Positions 25,987-34,602 of a DNA stretch of 64,000 nt are shown here, piece after piece (the stretch's first letter is position 1; each line of letters starts with the position of its first letter). The notes under the pieces are model-generated. The model worked only from the letters and a program-made list of their open reading frames with translations. It had not been told where the DNA came from and searched no databases. This DNA is from Rhodospirillales bacterium (lineage in GTDB: Bacteria; Pseudomonadota; Alphaproteobacteria; Dongiales; Dongiaceae): positions 29,943-93,942 of the forward strand of contig VFKA01000063.1 in NCBI GenBank assembly GCA_009885795.1, written 5' to 3'. A program made the position numbers and the translations under genes.

Positions 25987-27287
25987 GCGCATTCGCCTAT
26001 CGCGGCGGCCGGCTGATGGCCGAGGACGTGCCGCTCTCCAGGCTCGCCGCCGAAATAGGCACACCATTTTATTGCTATTCGAGCAGCGCCATCGAGGCCC
26101 AGTACGCCGCCTTCGCCGGCGCCGTCGCCGACCTCGACCCGCTCATCTGCTACTCGGTGAAGGCGAACGGCAACCAGGCCGTCATCGCCACGCTGGCCCG
26201 GCAGGGGGCGGGCGCCGACGTGGTATCGGGCGGCGAGCTGAAGCGCGCGCTGGCCGCCGGCGTGCCGGCCGGGAAGATCATCTTCGCCGGGATCGGCAAG
26301 ACGGCGGGCGAGATGGCGGCGGCGCTCGATGCCGGGATCCTGCAGTTCAATGTCGAGTCGGCGCCCGAGCTCGAGGAGCTGAACCGCGTCGCGCTCTCGA
26401 AGGGCGTGCGCGCCCCGGTCGCCATCCGTATCAACCCCGACGTGGACGCACTCACCCACGCCAAGATCGCGACCGGCAAGGCGGAGAACAAGTTTGGCAT
26501 CGACCTGCCTCACGCGCCCGAGGTCTATGCGCGGGCGAGGAGCCTTTCCGGTATCGAGATCGTCGGCATCGCCGTGCACATCGGCTCGCAGCTCGCCGAT
26601 CTTTCGCCCTACCGCACCGCCTTCACCCGCGTCGCCGATCTCGCCCGCGCGTTGAAGGCCCAGGGACACCCGATCCGCCGGCTGGCGCTGGGCGGAGGGC
26701 TCGGCATCGGCTACGGCTCGGAGCCGGCTCCGTCGATCGCCGAATACGCGAGCCTGGCCCGCTCCATCGCCGCGCCGGTCGGCGCCGCCCTCGCCTTCGA
26801 GCCGGGGCGCCTGCTGGTCGGCAACGCCGGCGTGCTGGTGACCCGCATCCTCTACGTGAAGCAGGGCATCACCCGGCGCTTCGTCATCGTCGACGCAGGC
26901 ATGAACGACCTGTTGCGCCCCGCGCTTTACGATGCTTTCCACGCCATCATGCCGGTGGCGCAGCCGGTATCGGCCGAGCCGCCCCAACTGGTCGATGTCG
27001 TGGGTCCGATCTGCGAAAGCGCCGACGTCTTCGCGGTCCAGCGCCCGCTGCCGCCGCTGGCGGCCGGCGATCTCCTGGCGATCTGCTCGGCCGGCGCCTA
27101 TGGCGCGGTCATGTCGTCGTTCTATAACGCGCGGCCGCCCGCGCCCGAAATCATGGTCCGAGGGTCCGATCACGCCATCGTGCGGCCTCGCGCCGACCTC
27201 GATGCCATCATCGCCGATGAACGGATCCCCGGATGGCTTGGCGGCGCGCCCGTCGCCGCTTCCCGCGCCGCCGGGTCGAAACGATGA
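25983..27287 (+). CDS. lysA: Diaminopimelate decarboxylase
   Basis: 434 residues. The alanine-racemase-like barrel holds the PLP lysine in CYSVKANGNQAVIATLA near residue 60, GVHIGSQL-type residues (AVHIGSQLADLSPY) and the glycine-rich GGGLGIGYG phosphate loop. The C-terminal domain has FVIVDAGMNDLLRPALYDAF and VGPICESADVFA, which gives the partner-subunit cysteine. It makes lysine from meso-diaminopimelate. It sits in an ATGA-linked chain with lptM before it and the DUF4175 gene after it. Confidence 0.97.
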   Translation: MSAFAYRGGRLMAEDVPLSRLAAEIGTPFYCYSSSAIEAQYAAFAGAVADLDPLICYSVKANGNQAVIATLARQGAGADVVSGGELKRALAAGVPAGKIIFAGIGKTAGEMAAALDAGILQFNVESAPELEELNRVALSKGVRAPVAIRINPDVDALTHAKIATGKAENKFGIDLPHAPEVYARARSLSGIEIVGIAVHIGSQLADLSPYRTAFTRVADLARALKAQGHPIRRLALGGGLGIGYGSEPAPSIAEYASLARSIAAPVGAALAFEPGRLLVGNAGVLVTRILYVKQGITRRFVIVDAGMNDLLRPALYDAFHAIMPVAQPVSAEPPQLVDVVGPICESADVFAVQRPLPPLAAGDLLAICSAGAYGAVMSSFYNARPPAPEIMVRGSDHAIVRPRADLDAIIADERIPGWLGGAPVAASRAAGSKR

Positions 27288-29716
27288 AGCAACGGAGCCA
27301 AAGACAGCGCGACCGCGCCGCCGGCCTTCCCGCGGGCCGGCTGACGATCGCGCGCTGGGCCTTGCGTTGGGAGAGTCTGTGGCCGGCGCTGTGGCCGGCC
27401 GTCCTCGCCTTGGGCGCCTTTCTCGTCGCGGCGCTGTCCGATCTGCTGCCGGTCTTGCCGGGCTGGCTGCACGCCGCCCTGCTGGCCGGATTCGCGGCGG
27501 CACTAGCGTTCGGGGCATGGAAGGCGCATGCCGATTACCGTGCGCCCGACGCATTGGCCGCGCGCCGGAGGCTGGAACAGGACAGCGGCCTAGCCCATCG
27601 CCCATTGACCGCCGTGTCCGATACCTTGACGGGCGGCCGCACGGCGCCCGAGACCGCGGCGCTGTGGCGGGCCCATCAGGAGAGCGCGCGCCATCAGTTG
27701 AAGCATCTTCGCCTGCGCTTGCCCCGCGCCGGGCTGGCGGCACGCGATCCCGTGGCGCTTCGCGCGCTCGTCGTCCTGCTGCTGGTCATCACCGGAATCG
27801 GCGCCGGCGGGCAAGCCCCGCAACGCGTCTTGCGCGCCTTGCAGCCGGATTTGAGCGGCCTTGGCGGCGGGGCTCCGGCGCGACTCGACGTCTGGATAAC
27901 GCCGCCCGCCTATACCGGCATGGCGCCGGCCTTCCTCGGGGCCGAGGGGCCGAAGGTCGAAGCCCTGAGCGTGCCGTCCGGCAGCCTGGTCATGGCCCAG
28001 GTCAATGGCGGGCGCGGCGTGCCCAGCCTCTTCGTCGGTTCGGCCGAGAGCCCGTTCCTGGAAATCGATCCCGGCACCTTCCGCATCGAATCGAAGCTGG
28101 AGGAGGGCGACAGCCTGGCGGTGAAACAGAGCGGGCGCGAGCTTGGCCGCTGGCCGCTGCAAGTTCTGGCCGATCTCGCGCCCGTCGTGTCGTTCTCCCG
28201 GCCGCCGACGGAAACGCATCAATCGGTTCTCAGGCTGGATTACGGCGCCCGCGACGACTATGGCATCGCCGGGGTCAAGGCCGTGATCCGCCGGTTGGAT
28301 GGCGCCTCCGGACCGGCCGGCATGGAGAAGATCGAGCTCGCCCTGCCGCCGCCCCATCCCAGTCCCAAGCACGGCGGGGCCGCGAGCTTCCACGATCTCA
28401 CGTCCCACCCCTGGGCCGGGATCCCGGTCGAGATCGTACTCGAGGCCCGCGATTCGCCCGGCCAGATCGGCCGCGGCGAGGTTCTTGCCATCATCATGCC
28501 CGAGCGCGATTTTCGCCATCCGGTCGCGCTTGCCGTCATCGAGCAGCGCCGCCACCTGACGCTGCTGCCCAACGACCGCCTTGCCGTCATGCGCGCCCTC
28601 AACCGCATCGCCGGCAACCCGGCGGCTTACGACGATGACGTGGTCGTGGCGCTGGCGCTGCACATCGCCGGGCGGCGGTTGGTGAACGATCCGCGGCCCG
28701 AGACCGTCGCCGACGTTCAGTCTTTATTGTGGGATACGGCGCTCCGCATCGAGGAAGGCGAGTTGGCGATCCTGGCCCAGCGCCTGCGCGACGCGCAACA
28801 GGCGCTGCAGAACGCGCTCAACGGCGATGCCGGCGACGAGGAGATCGACCGCCTCATGGATCAGCTCCAGCAGCTCATGAACCAGTATCTGGAGGCGCTG
28901 CTGCAAGAGGCCGAACGCAACGCGGCCGAGGCGCGCGAGCAGGGCCTGACGCCCAACGAGGTCATGCCGGTCGAACGCCAGGATCTTCAGCGCATGCTCG
29001 ACCGCGCCCGCGAGCTGGCCGAGGTGGGCGCGCGCGAGGCGGCCCGCGATCTCCTGGCCAGGTTGCAGGAGTTGCTGGAAAACCTGCGCGCCGCGCTCGA
29101 AGACGGCGGCGGCGACCAGGCCTCGCAGCAGGCGATGCAGATGATGCGCGACCTCGACTCCCTGACCGAGCGTCAGCAGCAATTGCTCGAGCGCAGTTTC
29201 CGGCAGTCGCAGCAGATGCCGCCCGAAGGCGGGTTCGACACGCAAAGCGACGCGACCCAGCAGGAGATGCTGCGCCGGGAGCTCGGCGACATCATGCGCC
29301 GCTTCGGCGAGATCACGGGCGATATCCCGGCGCCGCTGGGACGCGGCGAGCGCGCCATGCGCGACGCCGTGGGCGCGCTCGAGGAGGGCGAGCCCGCGGC
29401 GGCCGTCGACCCGCAGTCGCGCGCGCTCAATGAATTGCGCCAGGGCGCGCAGGCGATGCTGGAGAAATTGCTGCAGCAGATGGGCGAGAACGGCCAAGAC
29501 GGCGCCGGGATCGACCGCTACGGACGGCTCGACGACCCGCTCGGCCGCGACGAGCGTGGCATGGGTCTCATGGACACCGGCGACGTGAGGATTCCCGAGG
29601 AAGCGGACGTCCAGCGGGCACGACAGATCCTGGATGAACTGCGCCGGCGCATGGGCGAACCGGACCGGCCCCGGAGCGAGCGCGACTACATCGAGCGCCT
29701 GCTGCCGAGGTTTTAG
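27284..29716 (+). CDS. DUF4175 (TIGR02302) membrane-anchored protein
   Basis: 810 residues from the ATG at 27284, which overlaps the lysA stop (ATGA). Two or three N-terminal membrane helices (LWPALWPAVLALGAFLVAAL; LHAALLAGFAAALAFGAW; one near 165-185) are followed by a periplasmic part with an LDVWITPPAYTGMAPAFLG segment and, from about residue 480, long glutamine-rich amphipathic helices (MDQLQQLMNQYLEALLQEAE) likely to be coiled coil. The family is widespread downstream of lysA in alphaproteobacteria and its role is unknown; an envelope function is inferred from topology. Confidence 0.85.
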   Translation: MKQRSQRQRDRAAGLPAGRLTIARWALRWESLWPALWPAVLALGAFLVAALSDLLPVLPGWLHAALLAGFAAALAFGAWKAHADYRAPDALAARRRLEQDSGLAHRPLTAVSDTLTGGRTAPETAALWRAHQESARHQLKHLRLRLPRAGLAARDPVALRALVVLLLVITGIGAGGQAPQRVLRALQPDLSGLGGGAPARLDVWITPPAYTGMAPAFLGAEGPKVEALSVPSGSLVMAQVNGGRGVPSLFVGSAESPFLEIDPGTFRIESKLEEGDSLAVKQSGRELGRWPLQVLADLAPVVSFSRPPTETHQSVLRLDYGARDDYGIAGVKAVIRRLDGASGPAGMEKIELALPPPHPSPKHGGAASFHDLTSHPWAGIPVEIVLEARDSPGQIGRGEVLAIIMPERDFRHPVALAVIEQRRHLTLLPNDRLAVMRALNRIAGNPAAYDDDVVVALALHIAGRRLVNDPRPETVADVQSLLWDTALRIEEGELAILAQRLRDAQQALQNALNGDAGDEEIDRLMDQLQQLMNQYLEALLQEAERNAAEAREQGLTPNEVMPVERQDLQRMLDRARELAEVGAREAARDLLARLQELLENLRAALEDGGGDQASQQAMQMMRDLDSLTERQQQLLERSFRQSQQMPPEGGFDTQSDATQQEMLRRELGDIMRRFGEITGDIPAPLGRGERAMRDAVGALEEGEPAAAVDPQSRALNELRQGAQAMLEKLLQQMGENGQDGAGIDRYGRLDDPLGRDERGMGLMDTGDVRIPEEADVQRARQILDELRRRMGEPDRPRSERDYIERLLPRF

Positions 29717-29739
29717 GGCGGCGTTCGATCAGATCGATC

Positions 29740-29840
29740 GCGCCCCCTCACCCAACTTCGGGTAAGGCGCGTCCTTGCGGACGCGCCAACCCTTCGTAAC
29801 CCTCTCCCCCGATTCGGGGGAGAGGGATGGGTGAGGGGGC
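29740..29840 (+). repeat. Intergenic palindromic repeat, family B (second copy)
   Basis: Outer arms CGCCCCCTCACCCAACTTC at 29740 and GGGTGAGGGGGCG near 29828-29840; inside lie a GGCGCGTCC-TTGC-GGACGCGCC hairpin and CTCTCCCCCG-ATT-CGGGGGAGAG. The structure is the same as at 5440-5570. It lies between the converging DUF4175 and response-regulator genes. Confidence 0.75.
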
Positions 29841-29892
29841 GGCGATTGGATTCGAACGGATGTGAGTCTAGGCGCAGGCCCGCGCCGATAAT

Positions 29893-30282
29893 CTAATGCC
29901 GCGTCGGGCCGCCGCGGTGCGTGCGATCGGGCAGGGATTCGCGCACCACGGAGCAGATTTCCTTCAAGCTGAACGGCTTGGCCACGACACGCCGGACAAG
30001 CGTGTCCAAATTGTGGGCGCGCTGGCGTTCCGCGGCATAGCCGCTCATCAGCACGATCGGCATATCGGGATGAGTCTTGGCGACCTTCAGCGCCAGCGCG
30101 ATGCCATCCATGCCGGGCATGACGATGTCGGTCAGCAAGAGGTCGAAGCTATCCTTCGCCAAGGCCTCGAGGGCCTGGCTCGCGTCTTCGACCGGCGTCA
30201 CCTCATGGCCTTGGCGTGCCAGCGCGCGCACCACGAACTCACGCACCGCGCCGTCATCCTCGGCCACCAAAATCTTGTACAT
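29893..30282 (-). CDS. CpdR-like single-domain response regulator
   Basis: 129 residues from MYKILVAEDDGAVREFVVRA. It is a stand-alone receiver: acidic pocket Asp9/Asp10, phospho-acceptor Asp52 in LLLTDIVMPGMDGI, Ser80 in VLMSGY and Lys102 in VVAKPFSLKE. The nearest family is CpdR, which in Caulobacter directs ClpXP to substrates such as CtrA and PdeA when unphosphorylated. The upstream region (30283-30492) has two TTAACC elements (30417-30422 and 30457-30462) and a perfect CGGCAATC/GATTGCCG hairpin at 30376-30396, which suggests regulation by a cell-cycle factor but is not proof. It is a separate unit from the MJ0042 gene. Confidence 0.82.
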   Translation of the reverse strand: MYKILVAEDDGAVREFVVRALARQGHEVTPVEDASQALEALAKDSFDLLLTDIVMPGMDGIALALKVAKTHPDMPIVLMSGYAAERQRAHNLDTLVRRVVAKPFSLKEICSVVRESLPDRTHRGGPTRH

Positions 30283-30492
30283 GCAGACGCCGCCCTCTTG
30301 ATCCGTCGAGATCCGATTTGTCTCATTCGCGCCGCGATTGTCACATACCCCAGGCGCCACGAGTAACGGTACTCCCGGCAATCGCAAAGATTGCCGTCGA
30401 AAATATTGTCAAATCGTTAACCCGCCGCCACCGAGAACAGAAAAACTTAGGGGCGGTTAACCACGCCCATCGGAACGAAGCAAGGATCAATC

Positions 30493-31134
30493 TTATTGTT
30501 CGGTAAAAGTTATCAACAGGCGCTTGGCGTCCTTGGGCGGATTCTTCGTGGCGGTCTCGAATCGCAGCGATTCGCCGGGCTGGATCGTCGTCTCGTCGAG
30601 GCTGAACACCCAATCCGAGAGCCAATGATTTTGGTCGTTGCGCAACGTCGCCTTCAGCGCCGGCAGCGGTTGAGGCTCCGCCGTCTTGTTGGCGATTTCG
30701 CCTTCGACGGTCATCAGGGCTTCTCCGTCCACGTCGCGCAACACGAAGGTCACGTTGACGAGTTCGAGCCCGTCGCCGATGGCCGTCGCGCGAACGCCGA
30801 CCATCTCATAGAGCTGCCGGGTTTCCGGCCATGCGGCCACGATGCTCTCGCGCGCGAAAAAGCCGACCAACAGGGCGGCGCCGATGGCGGCGCCGGCCAA
30901 GGCCAACGCGCTCCGGCCGCCGAGCCCGCCCTTGGATCGCGGCCTGGCCACGAGCGCCGGCCGGCGCGGTTGGGGCTCGGGCGCCGGGACATCGACCTGC
31001 TTGGGCATGTCGGCGGGCGGAAGTTGAAGCCAGGAATGGCCGCACTTGGCGCAACGCACCATCCGCCCGGAAGCGCCGAGCGCCTCCGGGTCGCCGACAT
31101 AGCGGATCGAACAGGCCGGGCAGGTGATGATCAT
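30493..31134 (-). CDS. MJ0042-type zinc-ribbon membrane protein
   Basis: 213 residues. Residues 1-36 form the MJ0042 zinc ribbon (MIITCPACSIRYVGDPEALG; then MVRCAKCGHSWLQLPP), with cysteine pairs C-x2-C and C-x2-C. A basic linker leads to one membrane helix (ALALAGAAIGAALLVGFFA, about residues 75-93) and a DUF3426-like beta domain (LELVNVTFVLRDVDGEALM). The zinc ribbon would be cytoplasmic and the beta domain periplasmic. It lies divergently upstream of ftsEX, its usual place in related genomes. Function is unknown. Confidence 0.85.
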   Translation of the reverse strand: MIITCPACSIRYVGDPEALGASGRMVRCAKCGHSWLQLPPADMPKQVDVPAPEPQPRRPALVARPRSKGGLGGRSALALAGAAIGAALLVGFFARESIVAAWPETRQLYEMVGVRATAIGDGLELVNVTFVLRDVDGEALMTVEGEIANKTAEPQPLPALKATLRNDQNHWLSDWVFSLDETTIQPGESLRFETATKNPPKDAKRLLITFTEQ

Positions 31135-31218
31135 GACCGCACCATATTCCCGACGGCCATGCGGCGTGAAGGTTCTTTTCGGAAGGCCCGCCCGGGATAC
31201 GCTCGAGCCCTCGCCCCG

Positions 31219-31429
31219 GGACGGTTCAATCCGATGATTCCTCCCCTTGCGAGTTCCGTCTCCCTTGTCATGTCCGGCCCCCGAGCCGGGCATCCATCCT
31301 TGCCGTTGATTCATGGATCGCCGGGTCGGAGCCCGGCGATGACATCCGGGGGATTGTCATGCCCGGCCCCCGAGCCGGGCATCCATCGCGTCGCCGCGCT
31401 AGCCCGTCAACTCAGGACGGTTCAATCCG
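31219..31429 (+). repeat. Family D palindromic repeat inside a 15-base direct repeat
   Basis: Gap 31135-31457 (323 bases) lies between the MJ0042 gene and ftsE. GGACGGTTCAATCCG occurs at 31219-31233 and again at 31415-31429. Between them are two GTCATGCCCGG-type hairpins: GTCATGTCCGGCCCCCGAGC... at 31266, a GGATCGCCGGGTCGGAGCCC...GATGACA arm ending near 31343, and a further GTCATGCCCGGCCCCCGAGC copy at 31356. A related element is at 42033-42198. No small ORF in the gap is believable. Confidence 0.7.
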
Positions 31430-31457
31430 GTTCGATCTTGCTCTAGGGTTTGGCGCC

Positions 31458-32183
31458 ATGGCCGAGTCGCGCACAGCGCAGAGCCCGAGCAGCGTCGTCG
31501 TCTTCGACGACGTGACCGTGCGGTATGGGGCCGGACCCAAGGTCTTGCGCAATGTGTCGTTCACGCTCGGCCCGGGCTCTTTCCATTTCCTCGTGGGCGC
31601 GAGCGGCGCCGGCAAGTCGACGCTTCTCAGCCTCATGTATCTGGCGATGGCGCCGGCCGGCGGGCGGGTGCGCATCTTCGACCGCGACTTGAGCACGCTG
31701 GCGCGGCGCGAGCTGCCGCCCTTGCGCCGGCGCATCGGCGTCGTGTTCCAGGATTTCCGCCTGCTCGAGCATCTGAGCGCCATGGACAACGTGGCCTTGC
31801 CGCTGCGCGTGGCGGGCGCGCCGGAAGTCGAAGTGCGCCAGCATGTCGGCGAGTTGCTCTCTTGGGTCGGTCTGGCCGATCAACTTCATGCGCTGCCCGC
31901 CACGCTGTCCGGAGGCCAGCAGCAGCGCGTCGCCATCGCCCGTGCCATCATCGCCAGGCCGCGGCTTCTTCTTGCCGATGAGCCGACCGGCAACGTGGAC
32001 GACACCATCGCCATGCGCCTGATGTTCCTGTTTCAGGAACTGAACAAGATGGGTACGACCGTGGTCATTGCCACCCACAGCGACGCCCTGGTCAACCGGT
32101 TCAATCATCGGCAGTTGCGGATCGTCGAGGGTTCGCTGCGCGTCATCGCCCGCGAGGACGATGGCATCGCGGGGGCGGCCTGA
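31458..32183 (+). CDS. ftsE: Cell division ATP-binding protein FtsE
   Basis: 241 residues. The ABC ATPase motifs are Walker [17 protein letters not shown]-loop [13 protein letters not shown], signature [15 protein letters not shown] and Walker [15 protein letters not shown]. With FtsX it forms the type VII ABC complex that controls peptidoglycan hydrolases at the septum. The ATG at 31458 follows a gap of repeats. The ftsX start follows its stop after one base. Confidence 0.95.
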   Translation: MAESRTAQSPSSVVVFDDVTVRYGAGPKVLRNVSFTLGPGSFHFLVGASGAGKSTLLSLMYLAMAPAGGRVRIFDRDLSTLARRELPPLRRRIGVVFQDFRLLEHLSAMDNVALPLRVAGAPEVEVRQHVGELLSWVGLADQLHALPATLSGGQQQRVAIARAIIARPRLLLADEPTGNVDDTIAMRLMFLFQELNKMGTTVVIATHSDALVNRFNHRQLRIVEGSLRVIAREDDGIAGAA

Positions 32184-32184
32184 T

Positions 32185-33066
32185 ATGCGGTGGATGCACG
32201 GCGATATTCCCTTGGGCCGCGACGCCACCGGGCGGTTCCTGCATTGGATCGTCGGCCTCATGGTTTATCTGGCCGCCTTGGCGCTCGCCGGCACGCTCGC
32301 GACCGAGCGCATGACGCAAGCCTGGCATCTGGAGTTGGCCGACAATCTTACCGTGCAGATACCGGCGCCGGCCGAGGCCGCCTTGCGTGGCGTGCGTCTC
32401 GAAAAGGCTCTTGGCGTCTTGACCGATACGCCGGGCGTTCGCGGCGCCCGGGTCATCGACGATGACGAGATGGCGCGATTGCTGGAGCCTTGGCTGGGTC
32501 CCGGCGGACTGGCCCTGGGGTTGCCGATCCCGGATTTGATCTCGGTCGCGTTGAAGCCCCGCGCCGCCGTCGACGTCGAGGCCCTGCGCCAGCGCCTGGG
32601 CGCGGATGTGCCGGGTGCCTTTGTCGACGATCATCGGGAGTGGCTCGAAAGCATCGAGCGCTTCGCGCGGGTCGTCAACATCGTCGCGGTCCTGATCGTC
32701 GCCTTGGTGTCGCTGGCGGCCATAGCGGCCGTCGTGTTCGTCACCCGCACCGGCCTTGCCATCCACCGGCGCATCATCGATTTGCTGCACTTGGTCGGCG
32801 CGCAGGACGATTACATCGCGCGCCAGTTTCAGGCTCAGGCCCTGCGCCTCGCCCTTCTCGGCGGCATGGCCGGCATGGCTTGCGCGCTGGTCACCATCCT
32901 GGCGGTGACCATGGCGCCGCGGCACATCGATCAAGGGTTTTTCCCGACCTTGTCGCTGGGCGCGCCGCAGTGGCTGGTCCTTGCCATGCTGCCGCTCGCC
33001 GCCGCTTCCATCGCCATGCTGACGGCGCGGGTGACGGTGTTTCGCGCATTGGCGCGCGTGCTTTAG
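32185..33066 (+). CDS. ftsX: Cell division protein FtsX
   Basis: 293 residues with the FtsX layout: a first membrane helix near residues 20-42 (WIVGLMVYLAALALAGTLAT), a periplasmic domain of about 120 residues that in the family contacts hydrolase activators, and three C-terminal helices (VVNIVAVLIVALVSLAAIAA; LALLGGMAGMACALVTILAV; LVLAMLPLAAASIAMLTA). The cytoplasmic loop IHRRIIDLLHLVGAQDDYIA meets FtsE. Divergence from E. coli FtsX is usual for alphaproteobacteria. Confidence 0.93.
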   Translation: MRWMHGDIPLGRDATGRFLHWIVGLMVYLAALALAGTLATERMTQAWHLELADNLTVQIPAPAEAALRGVRLEKALGVLTDTPGVRGARVIDDDEMARLLEPWLGPGGLALGLPIPDLISVALKPRAAVDVEALRQRLGADVPGAFVDDHREWLESIERFARVVNIVAVLIVALVSLAAIAAVVFVTRTGLAIHRRIIDLLHLVGAQDDYIARQFQAQALRLALLGGMAGMACALVTILAVTMAPRHIDQGFFPTLSLGAPQWLVLAMLPLAAASIAMLTARVTVFRALARVL

Positions 33067-33075
33067 AGGAACGGC

Positions 33076-33111
33076 ATGAGCGCGCGGCGCAACGAGAGAC
33101 CGAGCCCGTGA
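33076..33111 (+). other. Eleven-codon ORF coupled to ydcF, or sign of an N-terminal frameshift
   Basis: AGAGGA is followed 5 bases later by ATG 33076, reading MSARRNERPSP and stopping at TGA 33109-33111. That stop overlaps the GTG 33108 of the YdcF gene (GTGA). The peptide is arginine-rich like the start of YdcF itself. It may be a leader that couples translation, or the true N-terminus separated by a one-base indel. Confidence 0.35.
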
Positions 33112-33755
33112 AGCGCCGCCGACGCCGGCCGCGCAGTGCCCTGCGCCATGTTCTTGCCGGTCTGGCGGGCGTCATCGCGTTCGCGGCGTTGACGTGGGCC
33201 GCGGGGTTCCTCTACTTCATCTCCCTCATCCCCAGCCAAGTCGAGGCGCCCGAAGCGCGCACCGATGCCGTCGTCGTGCTCACCGGCGGCAGCGAGCGGC
33301 TGGCGGAGGGCTTGCGACTGTTGAATGCCGGGCTGGCGGCGCAGCTGTTCATTTCCGGCGTGCCGGAAGGAATCGAATTGAAGGACCTGCTGGCGAACCT
33401 GGCGGAGCCGAATCGGCCGAGCGACATCGACAGCTTGCAATGCTGCGTGGTTCTGGGCCATGCCGCGAACAACACGGCCGGCAACGCCGCCGAGACGGCC
33501 TCCTGGTTGGCGCGGGAGAAGCTGCACTCGGTGCGCCTGGTGACCGCCGACTATCACATGCCGCGCAGCCTGCTCGAGTTTCGCGAAATCGTCGATGGCA
33601 CCTTGATCTTGGCCCATCCGGTCTTCCCGCAAGAGCCGGCGGCCGATGGTTGGCGAAGATGGACGGGCATCGGCGCCCTTTTGCTGCGCGAGTACGCGAA
33701 ATACAGCCTGTCGCTCGCGCGCGCCGCGCTCGGGCCAAGCGCCCAAGCCCCATGA
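33108..33755 (+). CDS. YdcF/SanA-like DUF218 membrane protein
   Basis: 215 residues from GTG 33108 (reads VKRRRRRPRSALRHVLAG). One N-terminal membrane helix (LAGLAGVIAFAALTWAAGFL) is followed by the DUF218 fold: TDAVVVLTGGSERLAEGLRL, then CCVVLGHAANNTAGNAAETA and RLVTADYHMPRSLLEFREI. The positions of the conserved Gly-Gly, Asn-Thr and His residues fit. The family acts at the envelope, with links to peptidoglycan and vancomycin tolerance (SanA); activity is unproven. The stop overlaps plsC (ATGA). The start may be affected by a frameshift. Confidence 0.8.
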   Translation: MKRRRRRPRSALRHVLAGLAGVIAFAALTWAAGFLYFISLIPSQVEAPEARTDAVVVLTGGSERLAEGLRLLNAGLAAQLFISGVPEGIELKDLLANLAEPNRPSDIDSLQCCVVLGHAANNTAGNAAETASWLAREKLHSVRLVTADYHMPRSLLEFREIVDGTLILAHPVFPQEPAADGWRRWTGIGALLLREYAKYSLSLARAALGPSAQAP

Positions 33756-34459
33756 TCGAGGCCCGATCGCTGGCATTCAACGCGCTGGCCGCGATCTGGA
33801 CCGTACTCATTCACGTTCTGGCTTTGCCTTGCCTAGTCCATCCCGCGGCGGTGTTTGCCGCTGGAAGGCTGTGGTCGCGGGTGATCCTGGCGCTGCTGGC
33901 CGGGACGGTTGGGCTGCGATACCGCGCCATCGGACTCGATCGCCGTCCCAAGGGCGCCGCGCTCTACGCGGTCAAGCATCAATCGACCTGGGAGACGCTG
34001 GCGCTACCGCTGCTGCTGGGCGAACCGATCTACGTGTTGAAGCGCGAGCTGATTTCGGTGCCCCTGTTCGGCTGGTACATGAAGCGCGTCGGCGCCATCC
34101 CGGTCGATCGCGCCGGCGGCGCCAAGGCGCTCCGGGCCATGATCGCCGCGGCCCGCGCGGCCGCCGCGGCCAAGCGCCCGATCGTCATCTTTCCGGAAGG
34201 GACGCGCACCGCGCCCGGCGAGCGGCGCGCCTACCAGCCGGGCGTGGCGGCTCTTTACGTCCAGCTCGGACTGCCCGTCATACCGGTCGCGCACAATGCC
34301 GGGCTCTTCTGGGGCCGGCGAAGTTTCGTGAAAAAGCCGGGGATTGTCACCATCGAGTTTCTTCCGGCCATCGAGCCGGGACTGCCGCGGCGCGAGTTCA
34401 TGGAGAGGTTGGAAAACGCCATCGAGTCGCAGGCGGTGGCGCTGCTGACGCGGGGTTGA
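33752..34459 (+). CDS. plsC: 1-acyl-sn-glycerol-3-phosphate acyltransferase
   Basis: 235 residues. After an N-terminal hydrophobic segment the four acyltransferase motifs are clear: VKHQSTWETLALPLLL (H-x4-D-like, here HQSTWE), VPLFGWYMKRVGAIPVDR, VIFPEGTRTAPGERRAYQ and LPVIPVAHNAG. It moves an acyl chain to the sn-2 position of lysophosphatidic acid at the inner membrane. Glutamate replaces the usual aspartate of HX4D, as in many HQSxWE-type PlsC relatives. It closes the ftsE-ftsX-ydcF-plsC run. Confidence 0.93.
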   Translation: MIEARSLAFNALAAIWTVLIHVLALPCLVHPAAVFAAGRLWSRVILALLAGTVGLRYRAIGLDRRPKGAALYAVKHQSTWETLALPLLLGEPIYVLKRELISVPLFGWYMKRVGAIPVDRAGGAKALRAMIAAARAAAAAKRPIVIFPEGTRTAPGERRAYQPGVAALYVQLGLPVIPVAHNAGLFWGRRSFVKKPGIVTIEFLPAIEPGLPRREFMERLENAIESQAVALLTRG

Positions 34460-34543
34460 TCGCCATATTCGGTGGGTGAGAGAACATTTCCTACAACATA
34501 TTGATTAACAACAAATCATACGAGTACAAAAACAGAACATTTA

Positions 34544-34572
34544 TTGACCAATACGGCGTGCTGCCTTAGACT
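34544..34572 (+). promoter_or_regulatory. Sigma70-like promoter of nrdJ
   Basis: TTGACC at 34544-34549 and TAGACT at 34567-34572 are separated by 17 bases. The region just upstream (34481-34543) is strikingly AT-rich for this genome and contains AGAACATTT twice (34481-34489 and 34534-34542). The predicted leader is short (about 25 bases). Confidence 0.6.
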
Positions 34573-34602
34573 GACTCGGCAAAGGCGGAGTACTCGTTGG
34601 TC

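Noticed and set aside
34481..34550. Alphaproteobacterial LexA box (GAAC-N7-GAAC) ahead of nrdJ
   Set aside because: The closest match is GAAC-N7-GACC, with one mismatch in the conserved half, so a LexA site is not claimed.
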